Notes: generated from the sequence alone by a model not told the origin. Shown: positions 25,724 to 34,352, counted from the first letter of the stretch. The stretch: DNA of 64,000 nt from Oscillospiraceae bacterium (GCA_031264245.1 JAISEG010000006.1:1-64000); one strand, 5' to 3'. Made by a program: numbers and translations.

Positions 25724-26212
25724 TCACGCGGTGACTTCCTCGACCTCAAAGACCTTGTTGATATCCAGGAGCTGGTTTATCCTATCCTCATACATCCCTA
25801 TGGCCTTGACAAATTCATTTTTCGCGCCGCCCTTGCCCGCCGGCGGCATTTGCAGGTTTTCATCGTCGATGGTAAGCACCTCACGAACCTCGTCGACTAT
25901 GAGCCCGATATTCAGATCCTTCATGCTTAGAACGATTATACATGTCCTGTCGGTGCATTCTATTTCATTCATGGAGAAACGAAGCCCCATATCAATAACC
26001 GGCACAATGGTGTTTCTCAGGTTGATAATGCCCTTTACGTAGCCGGGGGTATGCGGGACATTAGTGATATTTTGCACCTCAATGATCTCTGTAATATATC
26101 TGATTTCGATTCCGTAGTCCCCGTCCTTAACACGAAAGGTCAGATACTGCCCGCGCATTACATCTTCAGAATTTATTGCGTCAGATGCGTCCGAAGTCAT
26201 CAATTCCTGCAT
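25724..26212 (-). CDS. cheW: Chemotaxis coupling protein CheW
   Basis: The product is 162 residues. CheW links receptors to CheA. Motifs include QYLTFRVKDGDYGIEIRYIT, VPHTPGYVKGIINLRNTIVP and VDEVREVLTIDDENLQMPP, characteristic of the CheW SH3-like fold. The first about 18 residues are not conserved; an in-frame ATG five codons in (26200) with AGGA nearby could be the true start. Confidence 0.95.
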   Translation of the reverse strand: MQELMTSDASDAINSEDVMRGQYLTFRVKDGDYGIEIRYITEIIEVQNITNVPHTPGYVKGIINLRNTIVPVIDMGLRFSMNEIECTDRTCIIVLSMKDLNIGLIVDEVREVLTIDDENLQMPPAGKGGAKNEFVKAIGMYEDRINQLLDINKVFEVEEVTA

Positions 26213-26299
26213 AAATCATTTCCGTGATTCTTTTCTTAAAAAGAACCACATCTCCTTCCACCAAACAAAATATCCGCAATTATAATAGTATCACATCTA

Positions 26300-26752
26300 T
26301 TATAGCATCATATCAACGAGAAGTCCACGAATATCGTCAATTTTATCCAAAAGATTTATATTTTCAGATTGGCTTTCAAGCACTTCCTTTGCCATGGCGT
26401 CAAGCTTTTCGTTCACAGTGTTCACCGTGGCAAAGAAGCGGTGCCGGCCGCGCGCCTCAAAGGAATTTTCTTTTGAAAACTCGTAGCCGTTGCTTATGAC
26501 CTCATCCATAAAGTCCCGTATCAGCTTGCGGTACTTGACAAATTCGTTTATGTCCGCTCTTTTTCCAAGCTTCGCCGCCTGCTTGTCGATGTCGCCGATC
26601 AGCTCCTGCAATCTGCCAACATGCTTATCGTCGGACAGCGTGGTGAGCGTCCTGCGAAATTCCACAGCTTTATCCTGCGCTCCGTCGTGATTTTCGATGC
26701 CGTGCGGGCTTGTAATGCTTCTGTCAAGGTTGTTAATGTTTTGGATCTTCAT
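26300..26752 (-). CDS. yaaR: YaaR-like protein (DUF327)
   Basis: The product is 150 residues. The C-terminal part carries the DUF327 pattern: FVKYRKLIRDFMDEVISNGY, RGRHRFFATVNTVNEKLDAM and LLDKIDDIRGLLVDMML. Function is unknown; in Clostridia such genes often sit among flagellar and chemotaxis genes, as here between a FlgN-like gene and cheW. All-helical and soluble. Confidence 0.85.
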   Translation of the reverse strand: MKIQNINNLDRSITSPHGIENHDGAQDKAVEFRRTLTTLSDDKHVGRLQELIGDIDKQAAKLGKRADINEFVKYRKLIRDFMDEVISNGYEFSKENSFEARGRHRFFATVNTVNEKLDAMAKEVLESQSENINLLDKIDDIRGLLVDMML

Positions 26753-26788
26753 GTCTGCATCCCTTCAATGACTTTGCCGGAAAACGTA

Positions 26789-27241
26789 TCACTGCTTTTT
26801 GTCAAAATAATCGGGACCCGCAATATATCCGGCGGCGCCGTACGCTCCGATACCCCTTCTGTTTTGGTTGAGCCGTTTCGCCTCGGAGAGCGAAGCGTCC
26901 ATACTGTCCCTTATGCTTTTTTCGCTCTGCACGTCCAGCTCGCGTATCTGCGTAATCACACCGTCTATCCGGCTTTGAAGCGCGTCTATCTCACTGTCCC
27001 CGATCTCATTTGTCCCGTTTGCGAGATAAGATTGCATCAGAACGTTAATTTCGTGATGCAATCCCTCTATTTTATCAATATTCACTCTGCGCTCATTCAG
27101 GCTTGAGGTCAGCAGACCGGCGTCTATGTCTTCGGCGCTCACTATCTCTCTCTGCTTTTTTGTAATTTCGAGGCACTCTTTTACGTACCGCTCCTTACTT
27201 TCCAGCAGTTTAATAAGCCTGTCGCGGTCAAAATCGCTCAT
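26789..27241 (-). CDS. FlgN/FliT-like export chaperone (second FlgN-type protein)
   Basis: The product is 150 residues, almost entirely helical (FDRDRLIKLLESKERYVKEC and KIEGLHHEINVLMQSYLANG), ending in a Gly-rich tail (IGAYGAAGYIAGPDYFDKKQ). Size, helix pattern and position between fliS and yaaR suggest a FliT/FlgN-like chaperone for a late export substrate such as FliD. The ATG at 27241 has AAAGGAAAG upstream; the frame extends to 27307 but overlaps fliS without a conserved pattern. Name by position, not by clear homology. Confidence 0.65.
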   Translation of the reverse strand: MSDFDRDRLIKLLESKERYVKECLEITKKQREIVSAEDIDAGLLTSSLNERRVNIDKIEGLHHEINVLMQSYLANGTNEIGDSEIDALQSRIDGVITQIRELDVQSEKSIRDSMDASLSEAKRLNQNRRGIGAYGAAGYIAGPDYFDKKQ

Positions 27242-27281
27242 ATTACGGTCTTTCCTTTCTCCTGTGCGCGGCGGCGGGAAA

Positions 27282-27683
27282 TCACTCGCACAGCTCCGCC
27301 CGACCACCCGCGGACAAGCTCACTTCTCTCCAGGTATCCCTGAACGTATCCACAATTTCGAAGAGCGGGGTTATCCTCTCCGCGTCCTTGGAAATGTTTA
27401 TCTGTGCAAGCTCACCCAGAAGAAATTCATAGATATCCAGAAGCTGCTGGGATATTTCATAGCTCATGTCAAGGCTGTTTATAAGCTCGGCAATAATTTC
27501 CTGCGCGCGTATCAATTTGGCGTGAGCGGTCGCCATATCGCTCTTCACTATCGCCCGCTGTCCCATAAGAAGGTTCTTTTTAAGCCCCTCAAACAGCATA
27601 ACTATCAGCTCCGCAGGGCTCGCCGTAAGAATACCCTGTTTTTTGTAAGCGTCCTGCGGATTTGTTATCATTAATGGTTGCAT
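27282..27683 (-). CDS. fliS: Flagellin chaperone FliS
   Basis: The product is 133 residues. The opening ITNPQDAYKKQGILTASPAE followed by LIVMLFEGLKKNLLMGQRAI is the FliS signature, with LINSLDMSYEISQQLLDIYE in the second half. FliS caps the flagellin C-terminus before export and, in Firmicutes, cooperates with FliW. GGAG precedes the ATG by 6 nt. It lies 118 bp downstream of fliD. Confidence 0.94.
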   Translation of the reverse strand: MQPLMITNPQDAYKKQGILTASPAELIVMLFEGLKKNLLMGQRAIVKSDMATAHAKLIRAQEIIAELINSLDMSYEISQQLLDIYEFLLGELAQINISKDAERITPLFEIVDTFRDTWREVSLSAGGRAELCE

Positions 27684-27801
27684 GTTACTCTCCGTTTCCG
27701 CCGCCGCGCGGCGCGAAAATTCGTTTTCACGATGTGAATACCTGCCTTCACGTTGTCCTCATATTCAAAAATATGCAGGCAAGATAATGCTGCTTCGGAT
27801 A

Positions 27802-29391
27802 TTATTTGTTGTTCATCCCCAACATATTTACAAGCGAGGTGGACTGGTTTTGCAGGTCGGCAAGCGCTTTTTCCATCGCGGCGTATTTCAGGTAATATTT
27901 CTCCTCGAGATCTATCATCTTTTCCTGCATGGAGGATATCTTCGTGTTCAGCTCCCTCATGCTTCTGTCTATGGACTCGAAGGTACTTACCTGAGACTCC
28001 TTGGTGTAATTGTCAAAGATAGTGTTTATGCGGTTCATAAGCCCGCTTTGCTTATACGCCGTCGTCTTGTCCTCCGAGCTGGAGGTCGCGATAAACACAT
28101 TCATTACCTTGTCCGCGTCCTTTTCCAGAGCGGCTCTCAGCGCGTCCTCGTCGAGCGATATCTGACCCTTTTTCCCTTCGAAATAGTTGCCTGTCCTCAG
28201 CCCTATGTCCGCCGGGGTGAGCCCGGCGCTTTCCACCGTCTGGTATAACGCGGACCTCAAGCTCTCGGTAACGGCGCGTATCCCCGCGTCATTGTAGAGG
28301 ATGCCCTTTTTCGCGATTTTTTCCCAGTCCTCTATCTGCTTTTCGGTCATGCTCGCTTTTTCTTCGTCGGTGAGCGGGATATACGACTTTTCGTCAATTG
28401 TCTTTCTGTCCGAAATCATGCTTTCCAGCTTTGCTATCATGGTGTTGTAGCCTTCGACAAATTCCTTTACCTTGTCTATGACCGATTGATAGTTGGCTGT
28501 AATATCAATGCGCATCTCCCCGTCGTCAGCATAGCTTGTGGTTTTGTTGAGGGTGTATATCACGCCGTCAATTTTAAAATTGTTCGACGCGCGCTTCACC
28601 TCTATGGCGTTTGCGTAGCCCGGGTTGAACTTGTCCTCAAACAGGACTATGGCGTCCTGACCGTTTTCGTAATTGCCCGCCGATATTCCGAATGCGCCGG
28701 CAGCTCCAAAGGCGTTGCCCTTAAGGTTCACGATATTCAGCGAGGTTTCCTCGCCCATCTCCTTAGTGGCGAAGGATATCTTGTCGCTCAGCCTGCTGTA
28801 CGACATAGTGACCCCAAGCTCCGGGTCGCCGTTTATAGTATTCATCATAGACTGCAAAGTATCGGTGTCTTTAAATGTAAATTCCTTCCCGTTTATGCTG
28901 AAGGAAATAACATTTGAACCGTCCACGGTCTCAAATTGCAGCTCGTTTGCAAATTCCAGGTCCTTAAGCATGGCAAAGTTGCCGCTTGCAAGCTCTCCGT
29001 TCTTTGACACGGCGGCGGAGCTGGAGGCGCTCGCGGCTTTAGCAAGCTGCTTTACCTCGTAGATGTTCAGCGTCCCGGCCGACGCCTCGTAGTTCGCGGA
29101 TACCGTGACGGCGCCGCTTTTCCCGCCGGTCACGTTCACATCAAACGCCTTGTAGGTGTTTGAACCCATCATCGACTTGGAGCCTAGCAGCCTCAAGTAA
29201 GTATCTTTAAAATCGGTTATGTCGCTTTTCACAGTCTTGAGGGCGTCCTGCCGCCATTGCAGCGTCGTGCGCGAACGAAGGCTTCGGTTCACCTTGAGCT
29301 GCTCTATCTGCATCAAGCTTTTAATTATGGAATCAGTGTCCATCCCGGAGGACAGCCCGGTGAGTCTGGTCGGCGTTAAATTTATAGCCAT
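27802..29391 (-). CDS. fliD: Flagellar filament cap FliD (HAP2)
   Basis: The product is 529 residues. The N-terminal region (LTPTRLTGLSSGMDTDSIIK) and C-terminal coiled coil (SIDRSMRELNTKISSMQEKM, then YYLKYAAMEKALADLQNQST) are the conserved FliD ends that form the cap legs; the centre is the variable D2/D3 region. FliD pentamers fold flagellin at the tip. The ATG at 29391 follows GAGAGG; the frame is open to 29445 but the extra residues are not FliD-like. A SigD-like -10 element (GCCGATAA) lies just upstream at 29426-29433. Confidence 0.95.
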   Translation of the reverse strand: MAINLTPTRLTGLSSGMDTDSIIKSLMQIEQLKVNRSLRSRTTLQWRQDALKTVKSDITDFKDTYLRLLGSKSMMGSNTYKAFDVNVTGGKSGAVTVSANYEASAGTLNIYEVKQLAKAASASSSAAVSKNGELASGNFAMLKDLEFANELQFETVDGSNVISFSINGKEFTFKDTDTLQSMMNTINGDPELGVTMSYSRLSDKISFATKEMGEETSLNIVNLKGNAFGAAGAFGISAGNYENGQDAIVLFEDKFNPGYANAIEVKRASNNFKIDGVIYTLNKTTSYADDGEMRIDITANYQSVIDKVKEFVEGYNTMIAKLESMISDRKTIDEKSYIPLTDEEKASMTEKQIEDWEKIAKKGILYNDAGIRAVTESLRSALYQTVESAGLTPADIGLRTGNYFEGKKGQISLDEDALRAALEKDADKVMNVFIATSSSEDKTTAYKQSGLMNRINTIFDNYTKESQVSTFESIDRSMRELNTKISSMQEKMIDLEEKYYLKYAAMEKALADLQNQSTSLVNMLGMNNK

Positions 29392-29425
29392 TTTGCACCT
29401 CTCATTCAAGCGGAAACATGTATTG

Positions 29426-29433
29426 TTATCGGC
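29426..29433 (-). promoter_or_regulatory. Candidate SigD (sigma-28) -10 element upstream of fliD
   Basis: On the minus strand the octamer GCCGATAA matches the SigD -10 consensus and lies 35 nt before the fliD ATG. The -35 (expected TAAA) is poor at 14-15 nt spacing, so the promoter is tentative. Confidence 0.45.
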
Positions 29434-29562
29434 TGATTTTTCCATGATAAATTCTTATATTAGACTTTTCGTGCTTTTCGCGAAAAACTTTAGGGATTGT
29501 TCAAAAAATAGCAATATAACTAAAGTTGTTTTTTTAATAACCGCTGTTAAGGCTGTCTAAAA

Positions 29563-29660
29563 AACCATTTTTCACGGACGCGCGATGCGCTCCCCTACAC
29601 GAACCCTTGGAAACATGGTGTGTTTTTGTAGGGGCGCGCACCTGCGCGTCCGCAATTTTT
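29563..29660. repeat. Pair of TGTAGGGGCG-type hairpin repeats in inverted orientation
   Basis: Two related units lie here: 29563-29599 (minus orientation) and 29627-29660 (plus). Each reads TGTAGGGG, a GCGC-rich stem, then CGTCCG and AAAAATGG- or ATTTTT-like ends. The same unit recurs at 41147-41183 and in part at 44500-44533. The remainder of the 300-bp gap between fliD and the J-domain gene is AT-rich, with no gene seen. Confidence 0.65.
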
Positions 29661-29691
29661 CGGCTGTTTTGAAACGCTGCACAGCGTATAC

Positions 29692-30825
29692 TCAAAACGC
29701 TTTCTTTGAAAGCTTGTCGATATACGGCTTAAGCTCGCCGCCGGAATACGGGGCGAAGTCACATGTGACCCTTATATTCGTTTTGTTCCTCAGCGACGCG
29801 TCCCTCGCGATTTTCCCGCACAGCCTGTCGGTAATGACCCCGGCGTGCCTCTTCTTAAGCTCGATGTACAGCACCGCAAACCTTCCCTTCCCCAGGTACG
29901 CGGGGATATCCGTCTCCCTCAGGGAGGAGGTTATGGACCCGGCGGCCGACTCGAGGATGTCGACCATCGCTTCCTCCGAATAGAAGCCCAAAGCGGGCTC
30001 CACCCTGAAAAGCGCTATCACAAGCGACTGGTTGTACCTTTTGCACCTGTAAAGCTCCCTCTCGGCGTTCTTTAACAGACCCGTCAGGCTGAACATGTCC
30101 AGCTCCCTGCACATGTCCGCGCAGTATTCCTCCCACCGCTTCGCCATTTCCCCCTTTTCCTGCCTGGCGGAAAGGTTCTCGAACATCTTGGCTATCTCGT
30201 TCAAATCCCGGTAGCCCAGAAATACTCTCCACACACCGTTTTCACATATTGTAAACTTTGCCGCCTGGTAGCTTTCGGTGGCCTGTGTGGTCAGATTTTT
30301 TTCGGTGATAAAAATATGATGCCGCTTCGCGGGTACCGTCCTGCCATCCTCAAGGGTGAGCTTGGTCTGCTCGATTTCCCTTTTGTGGGAGCACTCGCGT
30401 ATGGAAAACAGCCTTTGCACGGATTTTCTCCACTTGCAAAAGCTTTGCAGCGTGACATATTGCCTGTCATAGATGCTGAGACGGGTGTACGCCTTTTCGT
30501 ACGCACCGTTTAAAAGCGCGTCAAAATAGTCGCGGATAGCGGAAAAAGCCCGTTCATTCTCCAGCTCCCGCTGCCTCGCCTCCCACTGGACGCCCGGACC
30601 GCGCGCCCTTCCCGAAAACGAGTTGTCGTACGCCGCCCTGCTTGAATCGTCGCACAGTATCGAATACGCGACGTTGATTTGCTTCATCGCGTCCTCGGCC
30701 GACGGGTCGCGGTTGACGTCCGGATGATAAAGCTTGCACAATCGCCGGTATGACGAGATTATTGCCGCCTTATCCGCTCCAAACCGGACCTGTAATATTT
30801 TATAGTAGTCCGCAGGTTGATTCAT
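29692..30825 (-). CDS. J-domain protein with C-terminal degenerate GGDEF-like domain
   Basis: The product is 377 residues. Residues 6-70 are a J domain with an intact HPD (34-36, KLYHPDVNRD), which would stimulate an Hsp70 such as DnaK. Residues of about 85-235 may be an NTF2-like fold (FSAIRDYFDALLNGAYEKAY, ending CENGVWRVFLGY). From about 245 the pattern resembles GGDEF domains: LTGLLKNAERELYRCKRYNQ, a helix, then DIPAYLGKGRFAVLYIELKK, where GKGRF replaces GGDEF, so cyclase activity is unlikely. No membrane segment. It lies between the CHAP-like gene and fliD. The role is unknown; chaperone recruitment tied to nucleotide sensing during flagellar assembly is speculation. Confidence 0.75.
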   Translation of the reverse strand: MNQPADYYKILQVRFGADKAAIISSYRRLCKLYHPDVNRDPSAEDAMKQINVAYSILCDDSSRAAYDNSFSGRARGPGVQWEARQRELENERAFSAIRDYFDALLNGAYEKAYTRLSIYDRQYVTLQSFCKWRKSVQRLFSIRECSHKREIEQTKLTLEDGRTVPAKRHHIFITEKNLTTQATESYQAAKFTICENGVWRVFLGYRDLNEIAKMFENLSARQEKGEMAKRWEEYCADMCRELDMFSLTGLLKNAERELYRCKRYNQSLVIALFRVEPALGFYSEEAMVDILESAAGSITSSLRETDIPAYLGKGRFAVLYIELKKRHAGVITDRLCGKIARDASLRNKTNIRVTCDFAPYSGGELKPYIDKLSKKAF

Positions 30826-30877
30826 TGGGGAAATACCTCTACAACTTTATATATCCGGTTTACAGATAAAAACCGCG

Positions 30878-31924
30878 TTATTCGTGCACATAATATTTTA
30901 CCGCGCCCCTCTGGCTTTGACTGAAGGCGGAGGACAAATATGTATACCTGTAGTTCTCCCGTCCCGCCTGCGAAACCGTAACTCCCCTGAGCTTATCGTA
31001 GCTCATATCGTTTGAAGGGCAGACTATCTGGACATGCCCGGCTTTTCCGCTCGGGTTCTTCCACGCCGTCACGGCGGGCTTGCCCGAGTTCGCGTAAGCC
31101 TGGGCTTCCCCGGCGCTTACCTCCCGCCATCCGTTTTCCCTCCCCCGGCTCGCAAGCCAGTCGCAGACTCCGTTTGCGTCCAGCTCGTACGCGCCCTTCG
31201 TGTCCGGGTAGGTCCTCGCCCCGCCGGTGCCTTTGTCCGCGTAGTGCGGTATCTCGCAGCCAAGCGCGCTTGTCACGTCCCAGACATATATGTTGCAGTA
31301 GGTGTCGTTTCCCCTGCGGTAAGGCAGGTACCTTTCCGCCGTCTCCACCTCGAACTGCGATATTACCTGATTCAGCCTGCCGGGGCTTCTGTCCCCCTCG
31401 TCGGAGGTGACCGCCGCCGCGGTCGGACGCCACGCCTCTGCCGGCAGCACCGTTCCCTTTGACAGGTCGGGGTCATACGTGTTCCCAAACACCCCGCTGT
31501 CGATCGTATCCAGTATATAAGGGTCGTAGCCCGACCCCATCACCTCATCGCGAAGCGGCTTAACGTCGCCCTTCAGCTGGGTGAGCATGGAGGACATCAT
31601 GCTCATAAGCATGGACATCTCCTTGCTTTCGCCGTTTTGCATCATCAGGCAGAGCATAAATATAGCTGTCTCGGCGTCTGACGCCTCGCCTGTCGCCGCC
31701 GCGCCCAGAATCATGCTCTGTATGCTCGCCGCGCTTGAAATGGGCGGCTCCGCCGTTCCGCCCTCAGACGGGTTAGACATCGCGATACTGCCCTCGACAA
31801 GGCTTTGCTCAAGGGTCTCGGAAAGCAGCTCGGAAAAATTTATCTCCCCGCCGCTGTCAGCCGCGTTTTTTACCGCCTGGATATCCCGTGTATATGAAGC
31901 CGTATTAATTTTCGCCACATCCAT
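30878..31924 (-). CDS. Putative CHAP-like cell-wall hydrolase of the flagellar island
   Basis: The product is 348 residues with no signal peptide. The N-terminal half is low-complexity and Met/Ser-rich (KEMSMLMSMMSSMLTQLKGD). The C-terminal half has a likely catalytic Cys in NDTYCNIYVWDVTSALG and a His in SGKAGHVQIVCPS, with GREVSAGEAQAYANSGKPAV-like spacing, resembling CHAP/NlpC-type amidase domains. Lack of a Sec signal fits export through the flagellar apparatus, and its position suggests a FlgJ-like role in opening peptidoglycan for the rod. The family call is by motif only. Confidence 0.7.
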   Translation of the reverse strand: MDVAKINTASYTRDIQAVKNAADSGGEINFSELLSETLEQSLVEGSIAMSNPSEGGTAEPPISSAASIQSMILGAAATGEASDAETAIFMLCLMMQNGESKEMSMLMSMMSSMLTQLKGDVKPLRDEVMGSGYDPYILDTIDSGVFGNTYDPDLSKGTVLPAEAWRPTAAAVTSDEGDRSPGRLNQVISQFEVETAERYLPYRRGNDTYCNIYVWDVTSALGCEIPHYADKGTGGARTYPDTKGAYELDANGVCDWLASRGRENGWREVSAGEAQAYANSGKPAVTAWKNPSGKAGHVQIVCPSNDMSYDKLRGVTVSQAGRENYRYTYLSSAFSQSQRGAVKYYVHE

Positions 31925-32070
31925 TTATTGCACAACCTGTCCTTTCGCGGTATTTGTCGCTCCGCCTGGCAAATGCAGTAATATCTATAAGCAATATTAT
32001 GCTGCTATTATGACACACATTTCTCCCGATTTCAATTACACAACCGCTAAATTTTTTATAACAAAAAAAT

Positions 32071-32370
32071 TTATTTCACCGATTTTCTCAGTTTGTCGCC
32101 GTAGTCCCTGTCCAGCTCGCTTACAAACAGGAGAACCTTCGCCACCACCTCGTACAGTGACGGCGGTATTTCGTCCCCAATGCTGAGCCTCGCGAGCATC
32201 GAAGCGAGGTCCGGGTCGGGCATAACCGGCACACCGGCTTCCTCGGCGGCTTCAATTATTTTCTCGGCGACGAAGCCTTCCCCGAACGCCGCCAGAACAG
32301 GCGCGGAATGGTCGGCCGGATCATACTTTATTGCCGCGGCCCGCTTCCCCCGCTTATCGCTTTTTCCCAT
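32071..32370 (-). CDS. FlhB C-terminal-like protein (YlqH type)
   Basis: The product is 99 residues. It aligns by eye to the cytoplasmic part of FlhB just after the autocleavage loop: AAIKYDPADHSAPVLAAFGE matches FlhB ALRYEDGRSGAPVVVAKGQD, and LSIGDEIPPSLYEVVAKVLL matches IDDEIPPDFYQAVADILVYV. The NPTH site is absent. In B. subtilis the ylqG-ylqH pair has the same arrangement next to a FliK-like gene, as here. It may replace the cleaved FlhB fragment in export control. Confidence 0.85.
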   Translation of the reverse strand: MGKSDKRGKRAAAIKYDPADHSAPVLAAFGEGFVAEKIIEAAEEAGVPVMPDPDLASMLARLSIGDEIPPSLYEVVAKVLLFVSELDRDYGDKLRKSVK

Positions 32371-32411
32371 TTATTCTCCCCCCCGTGAGTTGCCGCTTTA
32401 ATCAACTTTTG

Positions 32412-34094
32412 CTATATGCTCAGGTCAAAGCCCCGCTTCAGCCGCTTCTCATATTCGAAGAGGGACAGAAGCGCCTTGTCCGCCGTAGTGCGCTCGCCAC
32501 CCTGCCGCACCTTCAGCCCCGCAAGCTTAAACCCCGACTCGGAGAGCAGGCGGTGCAGCCCGGCTGTGTTCTGCCCTATAAACTCCCCCGCGGCGGGGCT
32601 GTCTACGGTCACGTTCAACGAAACGTCCTTCCCTCTGACCCCTATGAACGATTCTATATGTCCCATAAACGTCATGTCCAGCGCGAGAAGTATGTTGACG
32701 TTTTCCGGGTCGATTTTTTTCTGCCCTTTATTTTGCTTGAATACGTACAGCTCCGCCGTCCTCTGCTCGTTGTTGAGTATCACGGGTATCTGCGCGTATA
32801 CAAATTGATCTATGCTGTTCGTCAGCCTCACATGGTCGATCAGCCGCTGTGTCTGACCGGCGAGCGCCGTCTTTGACGCAAGCCCCGAGCCCTCCACCGC
32901 ATCCTTAAACAGACTGAGCCTGATTTCAAGCTCCTCCCGCGCTTTTTTCAGCTGACCGCTCCGGTCTTTGCCCCCCTCATCCAGCTTCGCAAACAAATTA
33001 TCAACAAATTCAGCCATTTTTTCCTGATAATCCGGGTTCTCCTCAATGTTTATGTTGCCAATATCCCGCAGAGTGTTTATAATGATATCCAACGTGCCGT
33101 TCACATTCTTCTCCGGCAGATTCGCAAAGGCGGGCATTTTTGTGAGCATCGACAAAATGCTGTCCCTGTCCGCGGGGGAGAAGACCGTACTCTCCGGAGC
33201 TTCCGCTCCGGTCACCGCTGCTTGTTCCCCCGAGGCGTGAAGCGCGGCGTTCCCCCGAAGCGGGACAACCTCTCCCGTCCCGGCCCCTTTGATACTTACA
33301 TCAGCCTCCGCATAGTCCCCGGCTCCGGCTCCCACAACGGCGGGTTCGGTTTGAGCCGCCGGTTTTCCGGTCGCCTTCGCCGCCACATCCTGTACCTCGG
33401 CATCTCCGGGCGCTTCGCCCGGAAGGACAGCCGCCCCGGCGGTCTCCGGATTCCCCTCCGGCTTCGTCAGGTTCCCGGTTCCCGGAATACTCATCTCCTC
33501 CGGCACGACCCGCGCGGAGCCTTCGGAAAGAACCGCCTTGGATATGTCCGCAAGCATATCCGCGCTTTTCACCTTCCCTTCGGTCAGCGCTTCGAACGCG
33601 TCTATAAGCGCCGGAGTGATTTCGGCGTCCAGATTCGCCGCGATAAACGCCGCCTTATCGAGTGAAATGCCCGGGCTGAGGTCAATTATCTCCTGCATCA
33701 TGTATATATTGCGCTCGGTTACCGGAAGCCGCAGATACTCAAGCCTCGCCGCGAGCAGCGCCGCCTGTCCGTCCGCCGCCGGAACGCTTATCTCCCCCGA
33801 AATATTCGGGTCGGCCGGGTATCCCGCCTCTCTTCCGACGCTGAGGACTATGGAGCCTCCGTTGTTTTCAAGCACGGTAAGCAAAACCCTCGCGCCCTCC
33901 TCAAGGACGATATTCCCCTCTATTCTCGCCTTTATCAGGCTGCCGTCGCCGGTTTTTAAATGCACGGCGCCGTCTCTGCTGAACAGCACCTTCGCCTCAA
34001 CCTGCTCTCCCTGATTCAGCTCCGCCTGCTTCGCTGCCTGCACGCCCTCGCCCGTCCCCTTGACCGCAGGCGTTAAAGCCTGGTCTATCCTCAT
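32412..34094 (-). CDS. FliK-like hook-length protein (YlqG type)
   Basis: The product is 560 residues. The N-terminus (MRIDQALTPAVKGTGEGVQA and a beta-rich QVEAKVLFSRDGAVHLKTGD segment) is followed by a long Ala/Gly/Pro-rich linker and a folded C-terminus (YAQIPVILNNEQRTAELYVF, ESFIGVRGKDVSLNVTVDSP, LLSESGFKLAGLKVRQGG) that fits the FliK C-terminal (Flg_hook) domain. Such proteins act as rulers or specificity switches with FlhB. It pairs with the FlhB-C-like gene 41 bp downstream. A SigD-like promoter lies upstream at 34279-34304. Whether it is the main FliK is unclear. Confidence 0.75.
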   Translation of the reverse strand: MRIDQALTPAVKGTGEGVQAAKQAELNQGEQVEAKVLFSRDGAVHLKTGDGSLIKARIEGNIVLEEGARVLLTVLENNGGSIVLSVGREAGYPADPNISGEISVPAADGQAALLAARLEYLRLPVTERNIYMMQEIIDLSPGISLDKAAFIAANLDAEITPALIDAFEALTEGKVKSADMLADISKAVLSEGSARVVPEEMSIPGTGNLTKPEGNPETAGAAVLPGEAPGDAEVQDVAAKATGKPAAQTEPAVVGAGAGDYAEADVSIKGAGTGEVVPLRGNAALHASGEQAAVTGAEAPESTVFSPADRDSILSMLTKMPAFANLPEKNVNGTLDIIINTLRDIGNINIEENPDYQEKMAEFVDNLFAKLDEGGKDRSGQLKKAREELEIRLSLFKDAVEGSGLASKTALAGQTQRLIDHVRLTNSIDQFVYAQIPVILNNEQRTAELYVFKQNKGQKKIDPENVNILLALDMTFMGHIESFIGVRGKDVSLNVTVDSPAAGEFIGQNTAGLHRLLSESGFKLAGLKVRQGGERTTADKALLSLFEYEKRLKRGFDLSI

Positions 34095-34209
34095 TTTTTT
34101 ATCAACCCTTTCTGCGAAACCCGAATTTAAAAAATAATTAATATTTTTTAAAATTTTTACTTGTGCTAAACGGCATGTATATAGTAATATCTATATTAGT
34201 TAAATCCTT

Positions 34210-34259
34210 ATTGGCTATAGCTTTATTGATCCGCATTGGCTATAGCTTTATTGATCCGC
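34210..34259. repeat. Perfect 25-bp tandem duplication
   Basis: The 25-bp unit at 34210-34234 is repeated exactly at 34235-34259, in the divergent promoter region between ylqG and cheD. It starts ATTGGCTATAG and ends TTGATCCGC. Exact identity implies a recent slippage event or a selected doubled binding site. Confidence 0.85.
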
Positions 34260-34278
34260 GTTTCCCTCTATAAAACAT

Positions 34279-34304
34279 ATATCGGCTTAAACCATTGTCA
34301 CTTA
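34279..34304 (-). promoter_or_regulatory. SigD (sigma-28) promoter for the ylqG operon
   Basis: On the minus strand TAAG (34301-34304) and GCCGATAT (34279-34286) are separated by 14 bp, close to the SigD consensus TAAA-N15-GCCGATAT. The leader to the ylqG ATG is about 185 nt and includes the 25-bp tandem repeat. Confidence 0.65.
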
Positions 34305-34352
34305 AGCCAAAAGCCTTCATATTTATTTCCGGAGGATTAAGGAAGCGCTCCC

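Noticed and set aside
29692-30825. Active diguanylate cyclase
   Set aside because: The GGDEF signature is GKGRF, lacking the residues needed for metal and GTP catalysis.
31034-31462. Plus-strand frame opposite the CHAP-like gene
   Set aside because: Low-complexity Arg/Pro product; a consequence of GC-rich codons on the minus strand.
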